A stretch of 64,000 nt of DNA from Brevibacillus laterosporus LMG 15441 (GCF_000219535.2 NZ_CP007806.1:928501-992500); one strand, 5' to 3'. Positions 46,501 to 55,703 are shown, counted from the stretch's first letter. Program-made: numbers and translations. Notes: generated by a model from the sequence alone, not told the origin.

Positions 46501-48140
46501 TCGTTGCCCCTTCTTCTCAGGACGAGGAAATACTGGTTCAGGTATGGGAAGAAGTCCTGCAGTTCAAACCGATTGGGGTAGAGGACAACTTCTTTGAACG
46601 AGGCGGAGACTCCATTAAGGCATTGCAAATCGTAGCTAGACTTAGTAAATATAATCGGAAATTGGATAGTAGACATATTTTTAAAAATCCAACGATTTCC
46701 ATGCTGGCTCCTTACCTTGAACAAAGAGGTGCTTTGATTGAACAAGATTCAATTGAAGGCGAAGTGCCGCTTACACCGATTCAATCCTGGTTCTTTGAAC
46801 AACCCTTTGTGCATCCACACCACTTTAATCAATCTATGCTTCTACCAAATGAACAAGGCTGGGATCGTCAACGAATAGAACAAGCATTTACAACCATTGT
46901 TAGACACCATGATGCCTTAAGAATGAAGTACCAGTTTAGAGAGAAGATCATTCAAGAAAATCAGGGTATCGAGGGAGAGTTTTTTACCCTGCATGAGGTG
47001 GATGTAACCAAGGAAAGAGACTGGCAAATGCGCATCGAACAAGAAGCTAATCAACTCCAAGCAAGCTTTGATTTGACAACAGGCCCTCTTGTAAAGCTTG
47101 GCTTATACCATACGGCATATGGCGATTATCTTCTGATTGTTGTACATCATCTCTTAATTGATGGTGTCTCATGGCGCATCCTGCTGGAGGATTTCCAGAC
47201 ACTTTATGAGCAAAAGGGTGAGTTGCCGGCGAAAACCACTTCCTTTAAGGCGTGGGCTGTACAACTGGAGGGGTATGCTCGCAGCAAAAAGCTACAAGAC
47301 GAGGCAAGCTACTGGAAAGGGTTGTTGAATAAATCGGTAAGAGAGCTGCCTGCGGATAAGGAATCAAGCGATACATTCCTCTTTGGAGATACAAAAGAAG
47401 TACAGCTTACCTTTGATATAAATGAAACCCAAGACCTGCTTACGGATGCCCACCATGCTTATAAGACAAAAGCGGATGATTTATTGCTGGCAGCGTTGGT
47501 TCTTAGCATAAATGAGTGGACGAAGCAAAGCGATATCATAGTGAATTTGGAAGGTCATGGCCGTGAGACGATCGGCGAAGGCATTGATTTGAGCCGTACA
47601 ATTGGCTGGTTTACTACAATTTATCCAGTTCTGTTTGAAGTAGAGAACCATCAACTTTCCAGCGTGATTAAACATGTAAAAGAAACGCTGCGCAATGTAC
47701 CGAATAATGGTATTGGTTTTGGGATCTTACAACACATGTCTCATTCTGATGTAAGCCAGAGCCAATTAAGTTCTCATCACATAAGCTTCAACTACCTAGG
47801 TCAGATGGGAGAAGATTCCGCTAGTCAGTCTGAGACGGATAATGGAGTCCTTATCAATACAGGAGACCAGATAAGCCCAATGAACGCAAATCCGGGCTCG
47901 CTTAATATGACTTGCCTTGTAATGAATAATACGTTGCTTGTTACTTTTGATTATAATCCGCAACGTTACGAACAGGAGACAATTCAACGTCTGGCAGATC
48001 GTTATAAGAGCAATTTAAAAGCAGTCCTCGATCATTGTGTTCAACGAGAGCAGACAGAGCGAACACCTAGTGATTTTAGTACGAAGAAGCTTTCTTTAGA
48101 GGACTTAGACGACGTGTTTGCAACACTTAAAAATCTATAA
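40560..48140 (+). CDS. NRPS modules 10-11 (C-A-T-C-A-T-E): Lys, D-Tyr
   Basis: This 2,526-residue protein has carrier serines 991 and 2018. The module 10 pocket is D-A-G-P-S-G-A-V-D-K, identical to module 7, so the same basic residue (Lys) is expected. The module 11 pocket is D-A-A-A-V-V-G-V-C-K. The small residues and the V-C end resemble aromatic-accepting pockets, and Tyr is taken from the peptide family. Module 11 is the odd one: A3 reads STGKSKG instead of STGKPKG, and the carrier reads FFERGGDS instead of FFELGGDS. Catalytic residues are otherwise present (NGKVNK, HHLLIDGVSW in E). The ATG at 40560 has TAGGAGG upstream. The tail LSLEDLDDVFATLKNL docks to the next protein. Confidence 0.92.
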   Translation: MLSKANIKDIYTLSPLQKGMLFQHLKEESTAYFEQLHFTIKGQLYVDSFEASFQHLINKYDVLRTVFLYKNMTQPMQMVLKERKTSVHFEDISHLDSKAVSEYVEEFKNQDREKGFELSKDILMRFAILKAGAKSYHLIWSFHHILMDGWCMGIVLQDLFRMYQQHRQNIPITVESVPAYSEYIRWLEKQNVTKARDYWKNYLEGYEELTGIIRLDTKHTSHNNEVQECAFTLDKDITEGLTQLARHYSVTVNTLFQTIWGMLLQKYNNKDDVVFGAVVSGRPSEIHGVENMVGLFINTVPIRIQKQMNDTFSHLLKRVHESTLLSKQYEFVSLADIQTDAGFSGQLLDHILVFENYPISEGSFEEEEFTMDSIKTYEKTSYDLNVMIRPNEDQLDIAFQFNDDVYSSENVKRLFQHMKQLALAVIKNPDVRLEEIAMITEEERYQILHDFQGEIVDFVTEKTLPELFEDQVKRTPEAIALRFEDQQLTYQELNQRVNQLAWTLRMKGLQQEELVGIMVQRSLEMIVGVLAVIKAGGAYVPIDPEYPLDRIQYMLEDSGTNWLLTTKQSEIPSIYQGHVLYLEEDTVYHERSSDVEIVNQSSDLAYIIYTSGSTGQPKGVMIDHRAVHNLHLSAGIYGIAQGSQVLQFASLSFDASVGDIFHSLLTGATLHLVKKEQLLSGHAFMEWLDEAGITTIPFIPPSVLKELPYAKLPKLKTISTGGEELPADLVRIWGANRTFLNAYGPTETTVDASIGNCVEMTDKPSIGTPTVNKRAYILDQYGHIQPIGVPGELCVGGEGVARGYLHRPELTDEKFVNDPYVPNGRMYKTGDLARWLPDGTIEFLGRMDGQVKIRGFRIELGEIEARLNQAPSVKQAVVLARSGEQKQVYLCAYLVTDNDLKVSALRKELSQTLPDYMIPSFFIKVDKIPVTVNGKIDKKALPEPEKEVELQTEYVAPTNPTEEILVQIWQKVLGMERVGIEDNFFELGGHSIKAMMLASNIYKELKIDLPLREIFKHTTVKEMARFIDGRDEEEYVGIQPAAKQEYYPVSSAQKRMYVIQSLEDKAQGTSYNMPSFYKMKGSVDAEKLEKVFQTLMDRHESLRTSFHMIEEQLVQKVHEQVSWKMDMKTVSANDVSRLKDSFVQPFDISTAPLFRASLLTIHKDEHILMMDVHHIVGDGVSTTILFQELIQLYQGQALPEVKVHYKDYAVWQLSQQDRLKESENFWLQQFSGELPVLELPTDYSRPPIRRLEGEYVSQSLRGDLHESVKAFMKNHEVTLYMVLLATYNVLLHKYTNQHDIIVGTPVSDRPHPDVMSTVGMFVNTLAVRNQLESEQTFEEFLANVKNKMLEVYGHQEYPFEDVIEKVKVQRDTSRHPLFDTMFGVQNLEISHVELPDWGIEALDIDWTNSKFDMSWMVFEADGLEIGVEYSTSLFERNTIQRMIGHFEHIIEQIMENPQIRLADIQLTTEDERIQILEEFNHQPTKITYDQAIQNRFEEQAMKTPDAVALVYKGQELTYRELNQRSNQMARTLREHGVGRDQIIAVMINRSHELIISILAVLKAGGAYLPIDPTYPLDRIEHMLEDSQTAMLLTQKEIQIPTGYSGEVLFVDQADIYHEDATDLSSMNQPADLAYIIYTSGSTGKSKGVMIEHRSLHNLIHISHPYKMGAGSRVLQFASSSFDASVAEIFPALLTGSTLYIEEKEELLTNLVPYLLENQITTVALPPSLLRSVPYRELPALECIVSVGEACTFDIVQTWGQNRTFINGYGPTESTVCSAFGVVTAEDKRITIGKPFPNQKVYIINENQQLQPIGVPGELCIAGAGLSRGYLNRPELTQEKFVNNPFAPGERMYKTGDVARWLPDGNIEYAGRMDDQVKVRGNRVELGEVTSQLLTHPSITEAVVVPIVDTHGATTLCAYFIEDKEVKVNDLRHHLAKALPEFMIPTYFIKVDHIPLTGNGKVNKQALPDPSEFISAQTGHEIVAPSSQDEEILVQVWEEVLQFKPIGVEDNFFERGGDSIKALQIVARLSKYNRKLDSRHIFKNPTISMLAPYLEQRGALIEQDSIEGEVPLTPIQSWFFEQPFVHPHHFNQSMLLPNEQGWDRQRIEQAFTTIVRHHDALRMKYQFREKIIQENQGIEGEFFTLHEVDVTKERDWQMRIEQEANQLQASFDLTTGPLVKLGLYHTAYGDYLLIVVHHLLIDGVSWRILLEDFQTLYEQKGELPAKTTSFKAWAVQLEGYARSKKLQDEASYWKGLLNKSVRELPADKESSDTFLFGDTKEVQLTFDINETQDLLTDAHHAYKTKADDLLLAALVLSINEWTKQSDIIVNLEGHGRETIGEGIDLSRTIGWFTTIYPVLFEVENHQLSSVIKHVKETLRNVPNNGIGFGILQHMSHSDVSQSQLSSHHISFNYLGQMGEDSASQSETDNGVLINTGDQISPMNANPGSLNMTCLVMNNTLLVTFDYNPQRYEQETIQRLADRYKSNLKAVLDHCVQREQTERTPSDFSTKKLSLEDLDDVFATLKNL

Positions 48141-48167
48141 AGGTATCCTGAGGAGGAGAAGATTAAC

Positions 48168-51100
48168 TTGATTAATACCTCAGACGTCAAAGACATTTAT
48201 AGTTTATCCCCGATGCAACGAGGAATGTTGTTTCATACATTAAAAGACAAAGAAAACCTTGCCTATTTTGATCAGACAACTTTTCAAATAGAAGGTGACA
48301 TATGTGTCGAATCCCTTGAGAAAAGTTTTAACGAGCTGATTCGCAAGTATGATGTTCTGCGTACGATCTTTTTATATCAGAAATTAAAAGAGCCGATGCA
48401 GGTTGTGTTAAAGGAGAGAACAGCAAACATTCATTATGAGGATTTCTCTATGAAGAGCGAGTCGGATAAAGCAAAGGCTCTTCGTGTAGCAAAACAGAGG
48501 GACCGGGACGAGGGCTTTGACCTCTCCCGGGACATCCTCATGCGGTTATCTTTATTAAAAGTCGCCCCTAACCAATACGAATTAGTGATCAGTAGCCACC
48601 ATATTATCATTGATGGATGGTGTACAGGAATTTTGTATCAGGAGCTGTTCTATTTTTATCAATGCTTCGTAGCAAATCAACCTATCCCTGCTGAGAAATC
48701 GATTCCGTATAGCAGATATATTCGTTGGCTTGAAGAACAGGATGAAGAGGAAGGAAAAGCCTATTGGGGTGAATATCTACAAGATTTCGAGGGGGCATCT
48801 GTTATCCCTAAGCAAAACGCTAAGGGAGAGAAGGAAGTATGCTCCATTGATAAGGTAACCTTCCACTTTGATAAAAAGCTGACGGAGGAACTGGTGCAGG
48901 TAGCAAAAGCTTGCCAAGTAACAATAAGTACCTTGTTTCAAACAATGTGGGGCATCCTGCTCCAAAAGTATAATAACTCGCAGGAAGCTATATTTGGATC
49001 GGTTATTTCAGGAAGATCACCAGAGATTCCTGATGTGGAAAAAATAGTTGGAATTTTTATTAATACCATTCCTGTTCGCATTCGTACATTGGACAAGCAA
49101 ACCTTCAAGGAATTGCTGATCCAGGTTCAGGAGGCATCTGTCAACTCTGAAAAATATAATTATCTAACATTGGCTGATATTCAAGCAATTACCGGATCGA
49201 ATCATGCACTTATCCATCATATTGTGGCATTTGAAAATTTCCCGATTGCCTCGGACAGCTTCGTAGATTCGAGCGAGTCCGATTCAGAAGAATTGAAAAT
49301 TGTGAACGTCATAGATGATCATGAAAAGACCAACTTTGATTTTAGTGTGCAAGTTCAGCTTGATACAGAGTTACTAGTAAAAATCTCTTATAATCAACAT
49401 CTTTATCATAGAAGCTTTATTGAAAATATCTTTCATCACCTGCAACAGATTGCCGGGTCTATCATTCATAACCTAGATATTCAAATAAATGAGATAGCTA
49501 TTGTTTCTAAGGAAGAGAAGAAACAACTATTACGCTATTCCACTCCAGCCAAGTCAGATTTTCCAATGGATAAAACCATTCATCAGCTATTTGAGGAGCA
49601 GGTATCACGGACACCAGAGCAGATCGCGGTCGTTTTTAAAGGGGAGTCCTTCACCTATCGCGAGTTAAATGAAAAGGCAAATCAATTGGCATGGGTGCTA
49701 AGAAAACGGGAGGTAAGACCTAACGAGATCGTTGCGATCATGGCGGAGCATTCCCTAGAGATGCTGGTTGGGGTGATTGGGACTTTAAAGGCAGGTGCGG
49801 CCTATCTTCCTATTGACCCATCCTACCCAGAAAAAAGAATCGCCCATATGCTACAAGATAGCAAAGCGGAGCAACTACTTATCCAGCCTCATTTGCATAT
49901 GCCACCGGACTTTAAGGGAAGTGCCTTATGGTTAACAGAAGAGAGCTGGGCGAAGGAGAGTACGACCGATCTGCCGCTTGCTACGAGCGCAAATGATCTA
50001 GCATACATGATTTATACCTCAGGCTCAACAGGACTGCCGAAGGGAGTTTTGGTTGAGCATCAAGCCCTGGTTAATTTAGTTATGTGGCATAACGAGGCAT
50101 TTGGCGTAACCATGACTGATCAATGCACGAAATTGGCGGGATTTGGATTCGATGCGTCGGTGTGGGAGACCTTCCCTCCGCTTATACAGGGAGCGACGCT
50201 TCATGTGTTAGAGGAATCGAGACGTGGAGATATTTATGCGCTGCATGAATACTTTGAAAAGAATGCGATCACCATTAGCTTCTTGCCTACTCAATTAGCC
50301 GAACAATTTATGGAGCTTACAAGCAGTACATTACGTGTGTTACTCATTGGCGGTGACCGAGCTCAAAAGGTTAAAAAGACAGCGTATCAAATCATAAACA
50401 ACTACGGTCCAACCGAAAATACAGTAGTAACGACGAGCGGCCAACTGTATCCTGAGCAGGATGTCTTCCCTATTGGAAAGCCGATCACCAATCACAGCGT
50501 TTATATTTTAGATCAGAACAGACATCTTCAGCCGATCGGAATACCTGGCGAGCTGTGCGTCAGTGGTGCAGGGCTTGCTAGAGGCTACCTCAATCAGCCT
50601 GAACTCACCGTAGAATGCTTTGTTGATAATCCTTTTGTACCTGGAGAGAGAATGTATCGCACAGGGGACTTAGTTCGTTGGAGAATCGATGGCAGCATCG
50701 AATATCTGGGAAGGATTGACGAGCAAGTCAAGATTCGAGGATACAGAATTGAGTTAGGTGAGATCGAAACAAAGCTTCTTGAGCATCCTTCCATTAGTGA
50801 GGCGCTCGTTGTGGCTCGAAATGACGAGCAAGGTTATACCTATCTATGCGCTTATGTGGTAGCGACTGGGGCCTGGAGCGTATCTTCATTACGTGAGCAT
50901 TTAATCCAAACATTGCCCGAATATATGATTCCAGCTTACATGATGGAAGTGGAGAAAATGCCGCTTACTGCAAACGGAAAGGTAGATAAGCGAGCGTTAC
51001 CAGTGCCTGATAGGCAAAGAATGAACGAATATGTGGCACCTGCAACAGAGACAGAGGAAAAGCTAGTTCTACTGTTCCAAGAGATTTTAGGACTTGAGCG

Positions 51101-54100
51101 TATTGGTACTAAAGATCACTTCTTTGAATTAGGGGGACATTCGCTGAAAGCGATGATGCTTGTGTCTCGTATGCACAAGGAGCTAGGTGTAGACGTGCAG
51201 TTAAATGAGATGTTTGCTCGTCCAACGGTTAAAGACCTAGCTGCTTACATAGATCAGATGAACGGCACTGCTTACACAGCGATTCAGCCAGCGGAGGAGC
51301 AGTCTTATTATCCTGTTTCTTTTGCCCAAAGAAGAATGTATGTTGTACAGCAAATGAGAGATAGTGAAACGACGAGCTATAACATGCCGTTTACGTTTGA
51401 GCTAAAAGGAAAGCTACATCTGGACAAGCTGCGAGAAGCGTTACAGATTTTGGTTCTACGACATGAAAGTCTGCGTACATCCTTTCATATGATTGATGAA
51501 AATCTCGTTCAAAAAGTGAATAAAGATATTTCATGGGATTTAGAAGTAATAGAAGCTCAGGAGTCAGAGATAGAAGTAAAACTGGAGGAATTTATCAGAC
51601 CGTTCCATTTAAGTGAGGCTCCGCTTTTCAGAGCTCGTTTAATTTGCTTGAATCCACAGCATCATCTTTTGAGTTTAGACATGCATCATATTATTTCAGA
51701 TGGAGTATCCATGAACCTGTTCCTACAGGAATTCATGACACTCTATCAGGGAGAAGCATTGCCAGCGCTCTCTATTCAATACAAGGATTACGCCGTATGG
51801 CAACAATCAGACAAGCAGCGAGCTAGATTAAAAGAGCAGGAAAAATATTGGTTACATCATTTTTCTGGAGAGCTGCCTACCTTAGAATTGCCAACAGATT
51901 TTCCACGCCCTGCTATACAGCAATTTGACGGAGATGAATGGGCTTTTGAAATGAATGCTGATCTTTTAGCGAAGGTCAAACAGATCTGCTCTAGCCAAGG
52001 CACGACGTTATATATGACGCTTCTCGCTGCTTATCAGGTGTTCTTAGCCAGATATACCGGGCAGGAGGATATCATTGTAGGTTCTCCAATTGCTGGACGT
52101 TCTCATGCTGATTTGGAAAACATGATAGGTATGTTTGTCAATACATTAGCATTGCGCGGTAAGCCAAAGGCAGATCAATCCTTCCTCTCCTATTTAAAAC
52201 AGGTAAAAGAGACCGTATTCCAAGCATACGCGAACGCAGAATATCCATTTGAAGAGTTGATTGAAAAACTCGATTTAGAACGAGATATGAGCCGTCATCC
52301 GCTATTTGATACCTTGTTCTCTTTGCAAAATATGGAAATATCTGAGTTCCAAATGAATAATCTAGAGATTTTTCCTTATGAAACGGGACAAAAGAATGCA
52401 AAATTCGCTCTTAGCTGGTTAATAGCAGAAGGAGAGTCCCTTTATGTAACAATCGAATACAGCACCAAATGCTTTAAGCGAGAAACCATTAAACGCATGG
52501 CAAGTCATTTTGAACAACTGCTAGCCCAAATTGTTGAGCAACCGGAAGCGCGCATTGGCCAACTGGAGTTAGTAGCAGATGCCGAAAGAAAAATGTTACT
52601 GGAAGACTTTAATCTGACAAAAGTCGACTATCCACGAGAAAAAACAATTCAAGAATTATTTGAAGAGCAGGTGGACAAAAACCCTGATCAAATCGCGCTT
52701 ATATGTGGAGAGCAACAGTTTACCTACGAACAATTAAATGTGAAATTTAACCAATTAGCTCACGTATTAAGAAGAGAAGGCGTTCAACCCAATCAGGTAA
52801 TAGGGCTTATTACGGATCGATCGCTGTCGATGATTGTAGGTATTTTTGGAATTATAAAAGCAGGTGGGGGCTATCTGCCAATCGATCCGACCTATCCTAC
52901 CGAAAGAATTGAATACATGCTTGAAGATAGTCAAACTCACCTATTGTTGGTACAACACAGAGACATGGTTCCAGCAGGTTATCAGGGAGAGGTTTTGATA
53001 ATAGAGGATGAGATAAGTCCAGATGAACAAGTAGCTAACATAGAATTGATCAATCAGCCGCAAGACTTGGCTTATGTCATGTACACATCTGGCTCTACAG
53101 GTAAACCAAAGGGGAACCTGACTACTCATCGAAACATTATCAAAACGGTATGCAATAACGGATATATTGAGATAACGACTGAGGATCGTCTTTTGCAGTT
53201 ATCTAATTATGCTTTTGACGGCTCTACCTTTGATATATTCAGCTCGTTATTACACGGAGCAACGCTGGTACTGGTACCAAAAGAAGTGATCCTGAATCCA
53301 ACAGACTTGGTTACATTGATACGCGAACAGCAGATCACTGTATCGTTTATGACTACCTCATTGTTTAATGCATTAGTGGAACTGGATGTAAGCAGTTTCC
53401 AAAACATGCGCAAGATCGCATTTGGAGGAGAAAAGGCTTCCTTTAAGCATGTGGAAAAGGCATTGGATTTCCTCGGAAATGGACGATTGGTGAATGGATA
53501 TGGTCCCACAGAAACAACCGTTTTTGCTACAACCTACACTGTGGATGAGCGCATAAAGGAATGGGGGATTATACCGATTGGTCGACCGCTACATAATACC
53601 ACGGTCCACATTTTAAGCGCTGATGACAAGCTACAGCCAATTGGAGTCATTGGAGAACTGTGCGTAAGCGGTGAAGGATTGGCACGCGGTTACCTTAATC
53701 TACCAGAGTTGACGATGGAGCGATTTGTTGAAAATCCATTTAGACCTGGTGAAAGAATGTACCGCACAGGGGACTTAGCTCGTTGGTTACCGGATGGGGT
53801 TCTTGAATATGTAGGACGCAAGGATGAACAAGTGAAAATTCGCGGACATCGCATTGAGCTTAGTGAAATTGAAACAAGGATATTGGAGCATCCTACGATC
53901 AGTGAAACGGTTCTGCTAGCCAAGCGAAATGAGCAAGGCAGCTCATACCTGTGCGCTTATATTGTTGCCCATGGCCAATGGAATGTACAAGAATTGCGCA
54001 AGCATGTAAGAGATGCTTTGCCAGAACACATGGTGCCTTCTTATTTTATTGGCTTAGACAAACTTCCACTTACCTCCAATGGTAAAGTCGACAAACGAGC

Positions 54101-55643
54101 ATTGCCAGAACCAGAGGGCAGCTTGCAACTGACTAGAGAAATTGTTGCTCCACGCAATGAAACTGAAAAACAGTTAGTTGAAATTGTTGCTGAGGTTCTG
54201 GGACTAGAAGCTAGTGAAATAAGTATTACCGATAATCTTTTTGAGCTAGGTGGACATTCCCTAACGATTCTGAGAATCCTTGCTAAGGTTCATACATGTA
54301 ACTGGAAGCTTGAAATGAAAGACTTCTATAATTGCAAGAACCTTGAGGAAATAGCAAGCAAGGCAACTGATATGCAGGAAAATCAAAATCTGTCTGGCAG
54401 TGGCTCAGTCTTTAAAAAGGGTGGGAAGAAATCAATCCCGGTAGTACCCGTCCACGATAGACAAAAAGAGATGGAGCATGTTTTATTGCTCGGCTCCACT
54501 GGTTTCTTAGGTATTCATTTGCTACATGAGCTACTACAGAAAACAGAAGCGACAATTCTTTGCGTCATTCGTGCAGAAAATGATGAGGCTGCTATGCAAC
54601 GACTACGCAAAAAAATTGATTTTTACTTTACCTCACAGTACAGTAGCTCCCAAATTGATGAGTGGTTTACCCGCATCCAAATCATTCACGGTGATATTAC
54701 GCAAGACAATTTTGGATTAGAGGCAAAACATTACGAGTCGCTAGGAGCTATCGTTGACACTGTCATTCATACGGCTGCATTGGTGAAGCACTACGGGCAC
54801 TATGAAGAGTTTGAAAGAGCAAATGTACATGGAACTCAGCAAGTAGTTACCTTTTGCTTGAACAATAAATTACCAATGCACTATGTTTCAACACTGAGCG
54901 TTTCGGGAACCACCGTTGAAGAAGCAACAGAGCTTGTAGAATTTACCGAGAAGGACTTTTATGTTGGTCAAAACTATGAGTCAAATGTATATCTGAGAAG
55001 TAAATTTGAAGCCGAAGCCGTACTTGTAGGCGGAATGGAAAACGGACTCGATGCACGTATCTACCGGGTTGGCAATTTAACAGGACGCTTTCAGGATGGA
55101 TGGTTCCAGGAAAATATCAATGAAAATATGTTTTATCTCCTATCGAAAGCCTTCCTTGAGCTTGGAGGTTTTGATCAGGAAATTATGCAGGGTATGGTTG
55201 ATTTAACCCCTATTGATATATGTGCACAAGCTATTATACACATCATCAACAGCAAAGGAATTGAGGAAAGAGTCTTCCATTTACAGAATCCGCACTTGGT
55301 AACATACGATGATATGTATCGTGTATTTGAAGGGCTTGGCTTTTCTAGACGGGTACAAAGTCGAGAAGATGTTACACGTGAACTAGATGTAATGATGTCT
55401 CAGGGTAATGAAAAGCTATTTTTGGCTGGGATTCTGACCACGATGTTGGATGATGTAGAGCGTGCTGAACAATTTAATGTTGCAGTCGATTCAAGTAGGA
55501 CAATGCAGCTATTAGAGGATACCTCGTTTACCTATCCTGTTCCTGATGATGAGTATTTGCGCAAGCTGGCTATGCATATGATCAAAGTTGGGTTTGTTAC
55601 TCCTAATCATACTGTTGCTGAAAAGATAGGAACTAGTCGTTAG
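48168..55643 (+). CDS. NRPS modules 12-13 with terminal thioester reductase (C-A-T-C-A-T-R): Leu, Val
   Basis: This 2,491-residue protein has carrier serines 992 and 2031. The module 12 pocket is D-A-W-F-L-G-N-V-V-K (Leu) and module 13 is D-G-F-F-A-G-G-V-F-K (Val-like). The last ~390 residues are an extended short-chain reductase of the Lys2/CarA release type. The NADP loop GSTGFLG starts at Gly2109, and STLSVSG and Tyr2275-x-x-x-Lys2279 form the catalytic set. There is no thioesterase. The chain is therefore released by reduction to an aldehyde, or to an alcohol after a second hydride transfer, matching the valinol end of bogorol-type peptides. The start is TTG 48168 after GAGGAGG; it gives the same 11-residue lead as its sister proteins. 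A 14-bp hairpin overlaps the stop codon (55631-55663). Confidence 0.93.
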   Translation: MINTSDVKDIYSLSPMQRGMLFHTLKDKENLAYFDQTTFQIEGDICVESLEKSFNELIRKYDVLRTIFLYQKLKEPMQVVLKERTANIHYEDFSMKSESDKAKALRVAKQRDRDEGFDLSRDILMRLSLLKVAPNQYELVISSHHIIIDGWCTGILYQELFYFYQCFVANQPIPAEKSIPYSRYIRWLEEQDEEEGKAYWGEYLQDFEGASVIPKQNAKGEKEVCSIDKVTFHFDKKLTEELVQVAKACQVTISTLFQTMWGILLQKYNNSQEAIFGSVISGRSPEIPDVEKIVGIFINTIPVRIRTLDKQTFKELLIQVQEASVNSEKYNYLTLADIQAITGSNHALIHHIVAFENFPIASDSFVDSSESDSEELKIVNVIDDHEKTNFDFSVQVQLDTELLVKISYNQHLYHRSFIENIFHHLQQIAGSIIHNLDIQINEIAIVSKEEKKQLLRYSTPAKSDFPMDKTIHQLFEEQVSRTPEQIAVVFKGESFTYRELNEKANQLAWVLRKREVRPNEIVAIMAEHSLEMLVGVIGTLKAGAAYLPIDPSYPEKRIAHMLQDSKAEQLLIQPHLHMPPDFKGSALWLTEESWAKESTTDLPLATSANDLAYMIYTSGSTGLPKGVLVEHQALVNLVMWHNEAFGVTMTDQCTKLAGFGFDASVWETFPPLIQGATLHVLEESRRGDIYALHEYFEKNAITISFLPTQLAEQFMELTSSTLRVLLIGGDRAQKVKKTAYQIINNYGPTENTVVTTSGQLYPEQDVFPIGKPITNHSVYILDQNRHLQPIGIPGELCVSGAGLARGYLNQPELTVECFVDNPFVPGERMYRTGDLVRWRIDGSIEYLGRIDEQVKIRGYRIELGEIETKLLEHPSISEALVVARNDEQGYTYLCAYVVATGAWSVSSLREHLIQTLPEYMIPAYMMEVEKMPLTANGKVDKRALPVPDRQRMNEYVAPATETEEKLVLLFQEILGLERIGTKDHFFELGGHSLKAMMLVSRMHKELGVDVQLNEMFARPTVKDLAAYIDQMNGTAYTAIQPAEEQSYYPVSFAQRRMYVVQQMRDSETTSYNMPFTFELKGKLHLDKLREALQILVLRHESLRTSFHMIDENLVQKVNKDISWDLEVIEAQESEIEVKLEEFIRPFHLSEAPLFRARLICLNPQHHLLSLDMHHIISDGVSMNLFLQEFMTLYQGEALPALSIQYKDYAVWQQSDKQRARLKEQEKYWLHHFSGELPTLELPTDFPRPAIQQFDGDEWAFEMNADLLAKVKQICSSQGTTLYMTLLAAYQVFLARYTGQEDIIVGSPIAGRSHADLENMIGMFVNTLALRGKPKADQSFLSYLKQVKETVFQAYANAEYPFEELIEKLDLERDMSRHPLFDTLFSLQNMEISEFQMNNLEIFPYETGQKNAKFALSWLIAEGESLYVTIEYSTKCFKRETIKRMASHFEQLLAQIVEQPEARIGQLELVADAERKMLLEDFNLTKVDYPREKTIQELFEEQVDKNPDQIALICGEQQFTYEQLNVKFNQLAHVLRREGVQPNQVIGLITDRSLSMIVGIFGIIKAGGGYLPIDPTYPTERIEYMLEDSQTHLLLVQHRDMVPAGYQGEVLIIEDEISPDEQVANIELINQPQDLAYVMYTSGSTGKPKGNLTTHRNIIKTVCNNGYIEITTEDRLLQLSNYAFDGSTFDIFSSLLHGATLVLVPKEVILNPTDLVTLIREQQITVSFMTTSLFNALVELDVSSFQNMRKIAFGGEKASFKHVEKALDFLGNGRLVNGYGPTETTVFATTYTVDERIKEWGIIPIGRPLHNTTVHILSADDKLQPIGVIGELCVSGEGLARGYLNLPELTMERFVENPFRPGERMYRTGDLARWLPDGVLEYVGRKDEQVKIRGHRIELSEIETRILEHPTISETVLLAKRNEQGSSYLCAYIVAHGQWNVQELRKHVRDALPEHMVPSYFIGLDKLPLTSNGKVDKRALPEPEGSLQLTREIVAPRNETEKQLVEIVAEVLGLEASEISITDNLFELGGHSLTILRILAKVHTCNWKLEMKDFYNCKNLEEIASKATDMQENQNLSGSGSVFKKGGKKSIPVVPVHDRQKEMEHVLLLGSTGFLGIHLLHELLQKTEATILCVIRAENDEAAMQRLRKKIDFYFTSQYSSSQIDEWFTRIQIIHGDITQDNFGLEAKHYESLGAIVDTVIHTAALVKHYGHYEEFERANVHGTQQVVTFCLNNKLPMHYVSTLSVSGTTVEEATELVEFTEKDFYVGQNYESNVYLRSKFEAEAVLVGGMENGLDARIYRVGNLTGRFQDGWFQENINENMFYLLSKAFLELGGFDQEIMQGMVDLTPIDICAQAIIHIINSKGIEERVFHLQNPHLVTYDDMYRVFEGLGFSRRVQSREDVTRELDVMMSQGNEKLFLAGILTTMLDDVERAEQFNVAVDSSRTMQLLEDTSFTYPVPDDEYLRKLAMHMIKVGFVTPNHTVAEKIGTSR

Positions 55644-55663
55644 CGCTATGCTAGCGACTGGTT
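55631..55663 (+). other. RNA hairpin over the stop codon of the last NRPS gene
   Basis: The 14-bp arms AACTAGTCGTTAGC (55631-55644) and GCTAGCGACTGGTT (55650-55663) pair with two G-U wobbles around a 5-nt loop. The TAG stop (55641-55643) lies in the stem. No T run follows, so it is a poor intrinsic terminator. An mRNA-stability or processing element between the NRPS genes and the exporter is a reasonable reading. Confidence 0.6.
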
Positions 55664-55703
55664 CCCAACCTAAATGAATAGCTAAAGGAAGGAGAGGGAA
55701 CCC

